From Ignavibacteria bacterium (GTDB taxonomy: Bacteria; Bacteroidota; Ignavibacteria; UBA10030): DNA of 63,740 bases. The notes beneath the pieces are model-generated. The model had not been told where the DNA came from and made no database searches. It saw only the letters and a program-made list of their open reading frames with translations. The stretch lies in NCBI GenBank assembly GCA_016873805.1, contig VGVZ01000017.1:1-63740 (forward strand), read 5' to 3'. The translations under genes and the position numbers were made by a program. Shown here piece after piece: positions 42,851 through 52,172 of this stretch; position 1 is the stretch's first letter, and the number at the start of each line of letters is the position of its first letter.

Positions 42851-45800
42851 TTGAACCCTGTGCACCGACGCCCGATCATACTAGGCTGGCTGCTACTGGC
42901 GATCACACCGTGGTCGACGTTTGCCTATCAGACTCCGCAATTCGATATTTCTGTCGTTACGCCCGTTCCTGTATTCATTCTCCCCGGACAGATTGTCACG
43001 CTTTCCTTCAGCACAAGCAATCGGACCGGCCAGGACCGGGATGTGGTACCGATGATTCTCCTTCCGGAAGGATGGCGCTCGTTCACTCGTCATCAGCCGA
43101 TCAGCGCGAAACCCTTCGAATCGAACTCCTGGATTTCCACGCTTCGCGTTCCAGCCAATGCACAGGCCGGCATCTATCGGATCACTATCCGGCTCACCGA
43201 TCCAGCACAGACAACGACTCTCGCCGAAACGATTGTCCCGGTGACCATAGAACGCGTTCTGAGCATGGGTCTTCAGCATCTCACCTCACCCCGATTTGTA
43301 AGTGCGGGGAGCCGGTACATCTCTGAGTTTCTCCTCTCCAACAACGGGAACACGGAAATCGACGTCCGTATGCGTCCCAGCGGAATGAGCGGATTCCCCA
43401 CGACCGTGACCCCGGCTGTGCTCCGACTGAAGCCGCAGGAATCCCAGACCGTGCGGCTGGAGGTTACCACCCCGGATACCCTGCGCTCCTCGATACGCTA
43501 TATCGTCGAGCTCCTGGCCATAAACAGTGCCGATACCACGAACAAGGCGAGCAACGCAAGCATGGTTGATGTCATCCCCGCGGTCGGCGCCAATGTGATT
43601 CTGTATCACCGGCTCCCGATGAATCTCACCGTCAGGGGTGTTGCCCAGAAGGATCGTTATGGCGGTCAGCTTGAATTCCTCGGTGAAGGCTCCCTCTCCG
43701 ATCGGCTGACCGATCAGCTTGCGTTCCGTTTCCGAGGCCCAAATACCCAGCGGACGTCAGTCCTCGGTCAGTATGACGAGTATCGTCTCGCCTATTCAAG
43801 GTCGGGCCTTAACGTCCGCCTCGGTGATCATCCGTTTCTTCTGACACCCCTGACCGAATATGGAAGGTATGCCTTCGGGGCCGGCGCAGATGTCGACTTT
43901 TCGAGATTCACCTTCGGAGGATTCTCCAACAGGACCCGCTGGACAGATCCCGCGCAAGACGAACGTGCGGGATTCCTTCGATACAACTTCTCCACGGAAT
44001 CCTCGATTGGTCTGCACTATCTCGGCAAGCGCGAAGACAAGAACGCCGAACTCGGCTCGGTCCGAGGGCTGTTTCAGCCGCTGCCGAGGACCATTCTGGA
44101 TGTCGAATACGGACAAAGCGAGCGTGAGTCCCACAGAGATGAGGGGTACTCGGTTCGGCTCAGAACTCAGCAACCCTGGATGAACTTTGATCTGTGGTAC
44201 TTCCGGGTAGGTCCACACTATGGAGGATACTATCGCGATATTGATCACAAATCAGCATCCGTGAATATCTATCCCCTCTCCTTAATCCGACTCGAAGCAT
44301 CGTACCGGGAAGAGTATCGAAATCTTCTCAAGGACACCGTGCAGTTCAGCGCGCCGCGTGATCGATTCATGCAGTTCGGCATCGCATATGGAAGCTACGG
44401 GGCGCTCTTCTACCGGCAATCTGCACAGAAAGACCTTCTCCCCCTGACCAGGGCAGACAGTCGAGAGGATCTCATTCAACTCCGCCTTGGGCACTATTTC
44501 GACGGTGTCAGCGCGACGGCTTTTGCCGAAACGGGTCAGTTGCATGACCAGCTCCTTCGCCGTCGTTATCCGTTCCATCGGCTGTTTAGTTCCCTCAACC
44601 TCCGACCATTCAACGGCCATAGCTACACACTCGCCGGCGACTATTTCAAAGGACGTAATCTCTATACTGACGAACTCCAGGAACGCCTTTCATTCAATTT
44701 CTCCGCCTGGATTCTTCTCGGCCGCTCGACATTCATCGGTTCGACTGTGAACGTCAACAGAATCACCGGGGAATTTCGGCACAGAAGCATTCATGCCGAC
44801 CTGTCGCTCGAGCAATACATTTTCTCCGGTCACCGTCTCGCCGCGAGGGGAAGGATAAGCAGGTTTTCTCCGCGTGTCATCGAAGGGGAATCGGCGGTGA
44901 TGCTTGAATATAGCATTCCAATCGGATTTCCCATCGCACGCGTTGGAACAACGGGACAGATTCGCGGCCGTATCACGCGCGCCGAATCCAATACCGGTCT
45001 CCGCAACGCTCTCGTCTTTGTTGGACCGGCAAGCAGTCTGACGGATGCAGACGGTCAGTACAATTTTCCATCTCTTCTTCCCGGAGAATACTACCTCACA
45101 CTCGACCGATCCAGCATCGGCCTCGATCATGTGACTACTGTTCCTGTCCCGGTAAAGATTGATGTCGCGGGTGGATCTGAAAAGCGGCTCGATCTCAGCG
45201 TTGTCAAGTCCGCCACGATCGAGGGAACAATCCTTCGGTACGCCGGCCCCGAAACGTATGATACAACACGGACGGAACAGCGGTTGGTGGGTGGTCATGT
45301 CGGCGCAGTGCTCGAACTCCGAAGCGACGCCGAGGAATTTCGTCGCGTCAGTGACAACCGCGGAAGATTTCTCTTCACCGATTTGCGCCCGGGAAGCTAC
45401 GAGCTGATCGTGGCGGAGGGCAATCTTCCGGAGTTCACCGTGTTCGAAAAGGACAGATTCGATCTTACCCTTTCCCCGAATGAAAATCTCAAGCTCCAGC
45501 TCAAAGTCATTCCGAGACGCAGAACCCTCCGTATTGTAGAATCCGGTGAACTCGTTCAGCGACCGGGAAGAGTAGTTGCGAGAGCGACTCAGCCCGAGAG
45601 ACGACCCACACAACCGGTTATTGTCGAAACCTCTCCAACTATCCAGCCGGCACCGGTCCAGGCACCACCGCCGGATCGACCAGCCGGGCCTCCATCGCCG
45701 GCTGTTGCCGATCCCACCGTCTGCCGGATATTCCCGAATTCCGATCATACGGGATTCACGTTGCAGCTCTCTTCATGGCGATCTCAGACACAGGCACAAA

Positions 45801-46507
45801 AACTCGCGCGTGAGGCAGAACGAATCTCGGGATACCGTTCCTACGTGGAACGGGCAGTGATCCCCGGACGCGGAACATGGTATCGGGTTCAGCTCATTAA
45901 TTTTACCTCCGAAGAAACCGCGGCTGAGGTATGTATCAGGCTCACCGGTGCATCAGCTCCGGAACCCACGGCGACACCCGTACCGACACCGGTTACCGCG
46001 CCGGTATCGGCGGCCGTCGATTCTTCACAGTGCCAGATATCCCCGAGCGCTGATGGGGTCGGTTATACCGTGCGGTTGTCGATGTGGAGATCGCGAGAAA
46101 GAGCCGAGGAGGCAGCAGCCGAAGCACAGCGGCTTTCTTTGTATCCTGCGCGTGTTGAGGAATCGACTGATCCAGTGCGAGGAAGACGGTATATGGTGCA
46201 GCTCATCCACGTCCGCACCCGCTCCATCGCTGAACAAATCTGTGCAAAGCTTCGCGGCACACCCCCGTCTCGAGCTCCACTACCGTCGGCAACACCGAGC
46301 AAAGAAATCCAGGTCTCTTCGTGGAAGACGCGAGAAAAAGCGGATCAGGTCGCTTCGCGGATCCACGAGGCTTTCGGGTACACCGTCAAGATTGAAGAGG
46401 TCTATATTCCCGGCTTGGGGAAGAGGTACCGGGTGTTTTTGGCTGGTTTCGCATCAGAATCAGAAGCCCAATCAGCTTCCCGGCGCGTTCAGGAGCTTTT
46501 CCGCTAG
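42851..46507 (+). CDS. Usher-like outer-membrane protein with three SPOR-like repeats
   Basis: A 1218-residue exported protein. The signal ends near TFAYQ. Two Ig/NEW3-like domains follow (about 28-240), then a long strand-rich part (about 245-700; YDEYRLAYSRSGLNVRLGDH, TILDVEYGQSERESH, YTLAGDYFKG) typical of an outer-membrane barrel. Next come two carboxypeptidase-regulatory-like domains (about 705-890; IRGRITRAESNTGLRNALVF, LTDADGQYNFPSLLPGEYYL), a Pro-rich linker, and three SPOR-like repeats in the last 260 residues (GFTLQLSSWRSQTQAQKLA, GYTVRLSMWRSRERAEEAA, EIQVSSWKTREKADQVA). SPOR domains bind denuded peptidoglycan. The start is TTG at 42851 or GTG at 42860. Usher function is inferred from gene order. 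Confidence 0.6.
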   Translation: MNPVHRRPIILGWLLLAITPWSTFAYQTPQFDISVVTPVPVFILPGQIVTLSFSTSNRTGQDRDVVPMILLPEGWRSFTRHQPISAKPFESNSWISTLRVPANAQAGIYRITIRLTDPAQTTTLAETIVPVTIERVLSMGLQHLTSPRFVSAGSRYISEFLLSNNGNTEIDVRMRPSGMSGFPTTVTPAVLRLKPQESQTVRLEVTTPDTLRSSIRYIVELLAINSADTTNKASNASMVDVIPAVGANVILYHRLPMNLTVRGVAQKDRYGGQLEFLGEGSLSDRLTDQLAFRFRGPNTQRTSVLGQYDEYRLAYSRSGLNVRLGDHPFLLTPLTEYGRYAFGAGADVDFSRFTFGGFSNRTRWTDPAQDERAGFLRYNFSTESSIGLHYLGKREDKNAELGSVRGLFQPLPRTILDVEYGQSERESHRDEGYSVRLRTQQPWMNFDLWYFRVGPHYGGYYRDIDHKSASVNIYPLSLIRLEASYREEYRNLLKDTVQFSAPRDRFMQFGIAYGSYGALFYRQSAQKDLLPLTRADSREDLIQLRLGHYFDGVSATAFAETGQLHDQLLRRRYPFHRLFSSLNLRPFNGHSYTLAGDYFKGRNLYTDELQERLSFNFSAWILLGRSTFIGSTVNVNRITGEFRHRSIHADLSLEQYIFSGHRLAARGRISRFSPRVIEGESAVMLEYSIPIGFPIARVGTTGQIRGRITRAESNTGLRNALVFVGPASSLTDADGQYNFPSLLPGEYYLTLDRSSIGLDHVTTVPVPVKIDVAGGSEKRLDLSVVKSATIEGTILRYAGPETYDTTRTEQRLVGGHVGAVLELRSDAEEFRRVSDNRGRFLFTDLRPGSYELIVAEGNLPEFTVFEKDRFDLTLSPNENLKLQLKVIPRRRTLRIVESGELVQRPGRVVARATQPERRPTQPVIVETSPTIQPAPVQAPPPDRPAGPPSPAVADPTVCRIFPNSDHTGFTLQLSSWRSQTQAQKLAREAERISGYRSYVERAVIPGRGTWYRVQLINFTSEETAAEVCIRLTGASAPEPTATPVPTPVTAPVSAAVDSSQCQISPSADGVGYTVRLSMWRSRERAEEAAAEAQRLSLYPARVEESTDPVRGRRYMVQLIHVRTRSIAEQICAKLRGTPPSRAPLPSATPSKEIQVSSWKTREKADQVASRIHEAFGYTVKIEEVYIPGLGKRYRVFLAGFASESEAQSASRRVQELFR

Positions 46508-46719
46508 ATTCCCCCAATTTCATCGATTTTCGCGAAACCCTTCATGCACTCGCCGCCGATTGTAGAATGTGCTCTGTTTCGTTATGCGAGCGGCCTGTGA
46601 TGACCCGAGCATCTCAGCTAAGTTGTTTGGTAACAAGTAATTATTAGGAATGAGGATTTTATAGATCGATAACGGTCGTGGTACCTTGTTTGAGGGAAGG
46701 GACTTCGAGGGAGAAAAAA
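46508..46719. other. Spacer before subunit 4
   Basis: AT-richer sequence without a gene. It probably holds the promoter of the uORF/subunit 4 unit; a clear box pair was not identified upstream of 46720. Confidence 0.3.
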
Positions 46720-46800
46720 ATGAGATCGGGAAACCTTGACACTATCGGTGCAATTGCCGAACTTTGTGAGAATCCCTACAAGTCAGGAGGGATACGGTGA
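46720..46800 (+). CDS. Possible 26-codon leader ORF coupled to subunit 4
   Basis: ATG at 46720, preceded by GAGGGAG at eight bases, opens MRSGNLDTIGAIAELCENPY and ends in TGA at 46798-46800. The stop overlaps the GTG start of the next gene (GTGA). It could couple or attenuate translation. It may instead be chance, since a TTGACA-like promoter box (46736-46741) lies inside it. Confidence 0.3.
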   Translation: MRSGNLDTIGAIAELCENPYKSGGIR

Positions 46801-47288
46801 AGTTGGTTCCGCGTTGCATCGTGGTGACGTTAGTGATGGTTACGTGGGTGGTGTTGCATGTCCATGCACAGCACTCGGCCTACCAGACTATCACGTTCGA
46901 AGTAAAGCCCATCACAAAGATCCACGTCTCCGCGAATCCCCAACCGCTCGTGATCGATCGAAATGTGTCTGGCGATGGCGACGTCACGATTCTTGACAAC
47001 GCGACCCGCTACAGCATCCTCACAAACCAGAATGACATGAAGATTGTTGCTTCGATCGATCATCCGATGCCCGATGGAACGCGTCTCCTTCTTGCTGCCG
47101 CGTCCTCGGCTGGAATCAGTCGAGGCACCGTTGACCTTTCCGGAGCGACAGCGCCGGTTGAAATGGTTTCTTCAATCCAACGCGGCATCGACCGGGACCA
47201 ATCCCTCTCCTACATGCTCGTAGCCGACGCGAGCATCCAGAAGCTTGATCGCCAATCCCGACTCGTCACTCTGACGATCACGAACTGA
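46797..47288 (+). CDS. Small exported Ig-like protein 4 (candidate fibre subunit)
   Basis: A 163-residue protein with GTG start (AGGAGGG upstream) and signal ending at VHAQ. It is the closest relative of subunit 1: ITFEVKPITKIHVSANPQPL, TRYSILTNQNDMKIVASID, GISRGTVDLSGATAPVEMV, then SLSYMLVADASIQ and LVTLTITN, aligning through the length with GTSAGLVDISSGSSVDVV and TVTLTLTN. It lies downstream of the usher-like gene, separated by 289 bases, so it may be expressed on its own. Confidence 0.62.
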   Translation: MKLVPRCIVVTLVMVTWVVLHVHAQHSAYQTITFEVKPITKIHVSANPQPLVIDRNVSGDGDVTILDNATRYSILTNQNDMKIVASIDHPMPDGTRLLLAAASSAGISRGTVDLSGATAPVEMVSSIQRGIDRDQSLSYMLVADASIQKLDRQSRLVTLTITN

Positions 47289-47301
47289 TTTCCTTTCCCA
47301 C

Positions 47302-49005
47302 TTATCGTGTAAACTCCATCGCAGCGGGATCAACATATCGTTTTGTGATCCGGACGTTGATGTAGAACTGTTCCTCCGCAACGCGGAATTCGTCTGGATG
47401 CATATCCTCCAGAACAACGTTCTTCCATTCCGTTGTCGGGACAAGCGTTTCCAGTTTTCCTCGCGCCATCGTCACCCGAACCGGCATTCGAAAATCGGCC
47501 CTACCGGCCTGCCACCGGTACCTCATCGTCACGCGTTCACCTCGTTTCACCAGAGAAATCTCGAGAAGTGGAATGGCGCTCGTCTTGAAGTACTGATCGA
47601 AGAAATATTTCAGGTCCATACTGGATTTGCGACTAATGTACCCAAAGACGTCCTCCGCCGTCACCGTGTGATACTTGAACTCTTCTGCCAATCCCCGAAC
47701 GATCCGGAACCAGAGCGCATCGTTGCCGATCACGTGCCGGAGAGTGTTCAGGACAAGCTGACCCTTGTCGTACATGTCCCTCGATCCCTCCTTGTTCACG
47801 CCGTACACACCGATAATCGGCTGCTGGTTCCCAATATTCCCTTTCTTTCCGTTCACGTACTTGATCGCCTCCTCATATCCGTACAGACACTCGACGTAGA
47901 GCGCTTCTGCGTATGCACCGAAGCTCTCATGAATCCACATATCGCCAATATCCTTCGACGTCACACTATTTCCCCACCACTCGTGGGCCGCTTCGTGGAT
48001 GAGGATGAAGTCGAACTTCACTCCGACTTCCGACGATGACGTTCCGCGATATCCCTGAAGATAGTTGTTGCCATAGGCGAGTGCGCTCTGGTGTTCCATG
48101 CCGAGATGTGGAGATTCGATTTGTTTAAACCCGTCTCTGATAAATGGATACGGGCCGAAGTAACGCTCGAAGCAGGCAAGCATCGGCTTGATCTGCTGAA
48201 ACTGTCTCTTTGCCTTTTCGAGATTCTCGGGAAGAACATAATAGTCGAGCGTCAGCATATCGGAACCGCTCATGTAGAGATCGGAAAAGTGGGCATACCT
48301 GCCGATGTTGACCGTGACGTTGTAGTTGTTGATCGGATAGCTGATGAACCAATCGCTTCGAGTCCATCCATCGGCCAGTGTCTGGGTCTTCCGCAAGCGC
48401 CCGTTTGAGATATTCATCAGACCGGGGGGAACCGTGACGCTGAGGAGCATGCTGTCCGGTTCGTCCGACTGATGCTCTTTGGTGGGCCACCAGAGACTCG
48501 CACCGGTTCCCTGGCACGTCACCGCAACCCATGGATTTCCCTCTTTGTCTTTCGACCAGACAAATCCTCCTTCCCAAGGAGGCCGCCGCGCAACAATCGG
48601 ACTGCCTGAATAGTACACAGTGATTTCCCGCACTTGATGTTTCGTCAATTTCCGCGGGAAGTCAACGAACACGGCATCAAACTCTCGTTTGAACGCAAGC
48701 GCCGTCTTATCATCGAGCGCGATGCGCTCAATCTTCATGTTCTCAAACAGGTCGATCTGAATGCGCAAGAGGTCTTCAACCACGCGGAATCTGATCTTGT
48801 TCGATCCACTGAGATATCGTTCAGCCGGATCGATACGCACATCGAGGTGATAGTACACGATGTCGTATGCCGTGCGGAGCGGCGTAAGACCGCCCCGGAG
48901 ACTGTCTTTGCGCGTGAACTGCAGATCCTTGGCATCGTGGAGCAGCTGAGCTCCAGCGTACACTGGCACAAGCAGACCGACGATGAGCCAGATGATGTTC
49001 CTCAT
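47302..49005 (-). CDS. M1-family metallopeptidase
   Basis: A 567-residue exported gluzincin (signal ending at AGAQ). Zinc site HEAAHEWWGN (H337, E338, H341) with the third ligand E360 in WIHESFG; the exopeptidase GxMEN-type motif is LGMEHQS. The N-terminal beta domain is typical, and the C-terminal HEAT-like domain of larger aminopeptidases is absent, as in many Bacteroidota M1 proteins. It is probably a periplasmic aminopeptidase. AAAGGAA precedes the ATG at 49005. It is convergent with subunit 4. Confidence 0.9.
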   Translation of the reverse strand: MRNIIWLIVGLLVPVYAGAQLLHDAKDLQFTRKDSLRGGLTPLRTAYDIVYYHLDVRIDPAERYLSGSNKIRFRVVEDLLRIQIDLFENMKIERIALDDKTALAFKREFDAVFVDFPRKLTKHQVREITVYYSGSPIVARRPPWEGGFVWSKDKEGNPWVAVTCQGTGASLWWPTKEHQSDEPDSMLLSVTVPPGLMNISNGRLRKTQTLADGWTRSDWFISYPINNYNVTVNIGRYAHFSDLYMSGSDMLTLDYYVLPENLEKAKRQFQQIKPMLACFERYFGPYPFIRDGFKQIESPHLGMEHQSALAYGNNYLQGYRGTSSSEVGVKFDFILIHEAAHEWWGNSVTSKDIGDMWIHESFGAYAEALYVECLYGYEEAIKYVNGKKGNIGNQQPIIGVYGVNKEGSRDMYDKGQLVLNTLRHVIGNDALWFRIVRGLAEEFKYHTVTAEDVFGYISRKSSMDLKYFFDQYFKTSAIPLLEISLVKRGERVTMRYRWQAGRADFRMPVRVTMARGKLETLVPTTEWKNVVLEDMHPDEFRVAEEQFYINVRITKRYVDPAAMEFTR

Positions 49006-49050
49006 TGTGAGTATTCCTTTCCTGAATGTCATCCCACAGTTCATGTTCCC

Positions 49051-50100
49051 TTATTGAAGGAGAAATCCATTGCGCAACGGATCGTTCGGATCGACAAGAA
49101 ACTCATGACGACCCGTGATAAACGCATTTCCCTCGATACGCGGTACAACCGCATCAAACGATCCTACGTTTCCAATCTCCTCTACCCACCCTGTGAAGCG
49201 ACTGCCGGTGATACTCTCCACCACGATCGGTTCGTGTTGTTTCAACTCTCCCTTTTTGAAATGGATGGCCAACCGTCCGCTCACGCCTGTCCCGGTGGGC
49301 GAGCGATCCACTTGTCCGTCGGCGAAGATGCACACGTTTCTACTGTGAACCGCCGGATCATGTGACGCGGCAACGAAGATCGTCCCGTAGAGGAATCCGA
49401 GGTCGGCGTCGATCGGATGGGTGATGGTTCGTTGATCCATTATTGCGCGCTTGATCGCCATTCCATGCCTGATAAGGAGATCCGTTTCTTGCGAATCACA
49501 ACGTAATCCAACATCCGAAGCGGCGACGTATGCGTAGTATGCTCCCCCAAAAGCAAGATCAAATCTCACATCTCCCAAACCCGGGACTGCAACGATTTCA
49601 TCAAGCGTTACCACAAACGATGGAACGTTCGCAAACGAAACGCTTCCGATCATTCCATCCCTCACGTGCACAGAAGATCTCACCAATCCCGCCGGCGTAT
49701 CGATCCGTATCATCGTTTCGGGTTCCGTCGGCGAGACCAATCCGGTTTTCACCGCGACCATGGAAACCGCGATGATCCCATGCCCGCACATTGTGCTGTA
49801 CCCTTCTGCATGGGTGAAGAGTACTCCGAAGTCGGATCCCGGCGCAACTGGAGGAACGATGATGCAGCCGTACATGTCACGATGTCCCCGCGGCTCAAGC
49901 ATGATTGCTTTTCGGAGATGATCGTATCTCAGCTGGGCATCGCGGCGCTTCTCGAGAATTGTGCTCCCGTTCAGTTCCGGAAACCCATCAATCACAATTC
50001 TTAGCGGCTCCCCGCCGGTATGTGCGTCAAGGGTGGCGATTCTGAGCCAGTGTGATGGAGGATTCCACGACCTCATTCTCGTAATGTCGCGATCGTTCAT
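49051..50100 (-). CDS. Trans-3-hydroxy-L-proline dehydratase-like protein (proline racemase family)
   Basis: A 349-residue proline-racemase-family enzyme. The first active-site Cys is in STMCGHGII (C105), but the second is replaced by Thr in VDRSPTGTGVSGR (T269). In characterised members a Cys/Thr pair marks trans-3-hydroxy-L-proline dehydratase, which gives pyrroline-2-carboxylate, while Cys/Cys marks racemases and 4-hydroxyproline epimerases. The length is as expected. No pyrroline reductase or proline catabolic gene is adjacent; it lies next to the M1 peptidase, so peptide use is a possible link. Confidence 0.85.
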   Translation of the reverse strand: MNDRDITRMRSWNPPSHWLRIATLDAHTGGEPLRIVIDGFPELNGSTILEKRRDAQLRYDHLRKAIMLEPRGHRDMYGCIIVPPVAPGSDFGVLFTHAEGYSTMCGHGIIAVSMVAVKTGLVSPTEPETMIRIDTPAGLVRSSVHVRDGMIGSVSFANVPSFVVTLDEIVAVPGLGDVRFDLAFGGAYYAYVAASDVGLRCDSQETDLLIRHGMAIKRAIMDQRTITHPIDADLGFLYGTIFVAASHDPAVHSRNVCIFADGQVDRSPTGTGVSGRLAIHFKKGELKQHEPIVVESITGSRFTGWVEEIGNVGSFDAVVPRIEGNAFITGRHEFLVDPNDPLRNGFLLQ

Positions 50101-50181
50101 CTGGAAACCTGTCGTGGCGGGTACTGCACCGTGTTGATAAGCAAGGAATCGGTGGGGCGCTGGACCGATGCCGCATCACGC

Positions 50182-51021
50182 TCAGCGTTGCGATCCGGCA
50201 TTGACACTCTGTTCAAGCGTAATCCTCTCTCTGCTGGGAACAACTGTCATCACAAAGACCTCTTCGAGTCTGGTGAAATCGACGCTGGGCTCGATGATGA
50301 TCTGCTTGAAAAGAGAGCCGGCTTCGCTCGATACTTCTTTCACAAGGCCCACCCTGATGCCGGGAGGATAGGTGCTGCTGTATGTAGAGGTAATGACGAG
50401 ATCGCCCGTTTGGACATCATGCGTTTTCGGAACGTTCGTCAGGAGAAGGTTTGTTCCGTCCCACGCGAGAATTCCATCGACCCGTGAGCGCTGGATCTTC
50501 ACGCTGGCGCGGAATTCCACGTTCAGGAGAATGTTCACAACGGAAAAGTATGGCGTGGCGCCGACAACGATGCCGACGAGGCCCGCGTCGCTCACCACAG
50601 GCATGGAGGGAGCGATGCCGTCTTTGGTTCCGACATTCAGTGTGAGGGTATTGCGCATCAGGAGAAGGTGTTTGCCGATAATTTCCGCCGCGCGATAGCC
50701 GTACTCGGGCGGCCTCTTCATCTCGAGCAGGTTCCGAAGTCTTGCCGCTTCCAGCTTTGCTTCCCGGAGCCGACTCGCCTCATCCGCCAGCTCGATATTC
50801 ATGCGGCGGAGCAGTTCGTTCTCTTCGCGCAGGCGCAGATAGCGCGGGACAAATGCGATCTGGTTCTGGATCACTCCGAGCGCGACGCTCGATACGGACC
50901 GGAGAAACCGAACCTGTCGATTATCGTTTTGTGAAAGGAGAACGAGGGAAACCACAAGAAGAAGAGCGAGGATGACGTACTCTTTGAATTGCAGAAGAAG
51001 AGTGTAGAGGCGATCAAGCAT
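50182..51021 (-). CDS. mreC: Rod shape-determining protein MreC
   Basis: A 279-residue MreC: N-terminal helix (VILALLLVVSLVLLS), coiled coil (REENELLRRMNIELADEASRLREAK) and the two-barrel periplasmic domain (GTKDGIAPSMPVVSDAGLVGIVVGA, GDLVITSTYSSTYPPGIRVGLVKEV). It scaffolds the elongation machinery with MreB. It lies 66 bases after mreB. The expected mreD and PBP2 genes do not follow; the next gene is the hydroxyproline dehydratase. Confidence 0.93.
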   Translation of the reverse strand: MLDRLYTLLLQFKEYVILALLLVVSLVLLSQNDNRQVRFLRSVSSVALGVIQNQIAFVPRYLRLREENELLRRMNIELADEASRLREAKLEAARLRNLLEMKRPPEYGYRAAEIIGKHLLLMRNTLTLNVGTKDGIAPSMPVVSDAGLVGIVVGATPYFSVVNILLNVEFRASVKIQRSRVDGILAWDGTNLLLTNVPKTHDVQTGDLVITSTYSSTYPPGIRVGLVKEVSSEAGSLFKQIIIEPSVDFTRLEEVFVMTVVPSRERITLEQSVNAGSQR

Positions 51022-51087
51022 GGGAAATGAATGCTCTCAGACTTCCATCGTGGGAGCGTCCGTACCGGATTGCGGACGCGCCGCGTC

Positions 51088-52113
51088 TCAATACCGCTTG
51101 CTCTTGATCAACACTTTTGAGAACTTCGAAAGGTTTTCCAGCACATTGCCAGTTCCTCGAACGACCGTCGTGAGCGGGTCTTCCGCAATGTGAACGGGGA
51201 GATTCGTTTCGAGTCTCAGCCGTTCATCGAGCCCTTTTAACAGGGCCCCGCCGCCGCTGAGCATGATCCCTCGATCAAGAATGTCGGCGGAGAGCTCAGG
51301 GGGGGTGCGCTCAAGGGTAATCTTCACAGCTTCCACAATCTGCGCGATCGGCTCGTTCAGTCCTTCGCGGATTTCCGCCGAACTCACTTCCGTTGTTTTC
51401 GGCACACCGTTCACGAGATCGCGCCCTTTCACCTGGATACCGATCTCTTCCTTGAGTGGCATCGCGGAACCGACCTCGCATTTGATCGCGTCTGCCGTTC
51501 GTTCACCGATGAGGATATTGTGATTCCGCTTGAAGAATTGGATGATCGCGTTGTTCATCTCATCCCCTGCCACGCGAATCGATTCTTCGTTCACAATCCC
51601 CGAGAGGGCGATAACCGCTATTTCCGTCGTGCCTCCGCCGATATCGACGACCATGTTCCCCACCGGCGCATCGACATCGAGTCCCATGCCGATTGCCGCG
51701 GCCATCGGTTCTGCAATCAGATGGACTTCCTTTGCACCGGCATGTTCCGCGGAGTCGCGTACGGCTCGTTTTTCGACTTCCGTAATCCCGGATGGAACCG
51801 ACACGACCATCCGGCGACTGGGAACCCAGGCGACGTTGATCTTTTTGATGAATTCCCTCAACATCCCCTCCGCGATCTCGAAGTCGGCAATCACTCCGTC
51901 TCTCATTGGACGGATGGTGCGGATGTCGCGATGCGTGCGACCCAGCATCTCCCGGGCCTCGTTCCCCACGGCGATGATGCGCTTGGTATTCCGGTCGAAG
52001 GCAACGACGGAGGGCTCATTGAGCACAACTCCTTTTCCCTTCATCCACATGACGGTATTGGCAGTGCCGAGATCGATGGCGAGGTCGGCCGAAAAGAGCG
52101 AGAAGAGACCCAT
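51088..52113 (-). CDS. mreB: Rod shape-determining protein MreB
   Basis: A 341-residue actin-like ATPase: LAIDLGTANTVMWMKGKG (phosphate 1), VVDIGGGTTEIAVIALSGIV (phosphate 2), IMLSGGGALLKGLDE (adenosine). It polymerises under the inner membrane and positions cell-wall synthesis, implying a rod-shaped cell. It follows purH by 59 bases on the same strand and is followed by mreC. Confidence 0.97.
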   Translation of the reverse strand: MGLFSLFSADLAIDLGTANTVMWMKGKGVVLNEPSVVAFDRNTKRIIAVGNEAREMLGRTHRDIRTIRPMRDGVIADFEIAEGMLREFIKKINVAWVPSRRMVVSVPSGITEVEKRAVRDSAEHAGAKEVHLIAEPMAAAIGMGLDVDAPVGNMVVDIGGGTTEIAVIALSGIVNEESIRVAGDEMNNAIIQFFKRNHNILIGERTADAIKCEVGSAMPLKEEIGIQVKGRDLVNGVPKTTEVSSAEIREGLNEPIAQIVEAVKITLERTPPELSADILDRGIMLSGGGALLKGLDERLRLETNLPVHIAEDPLTTVVRGTGNVLENLSKFSKVLIKSKRY

Positions 52114-52172
52114 GGCGTAATGTCTGTTAAGTTGAAAGGTATTCGGTTTCGATTCCGTTGATTCGCTACACG

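Noticed and set aside
44690-45748. A 352-codon open frame opposite the usher-like gene
   Set aside because: Its sequence is rich in Arg, Ser and Cys with no fold features, and the opposite strand codes for a coherent multi-domain protein.
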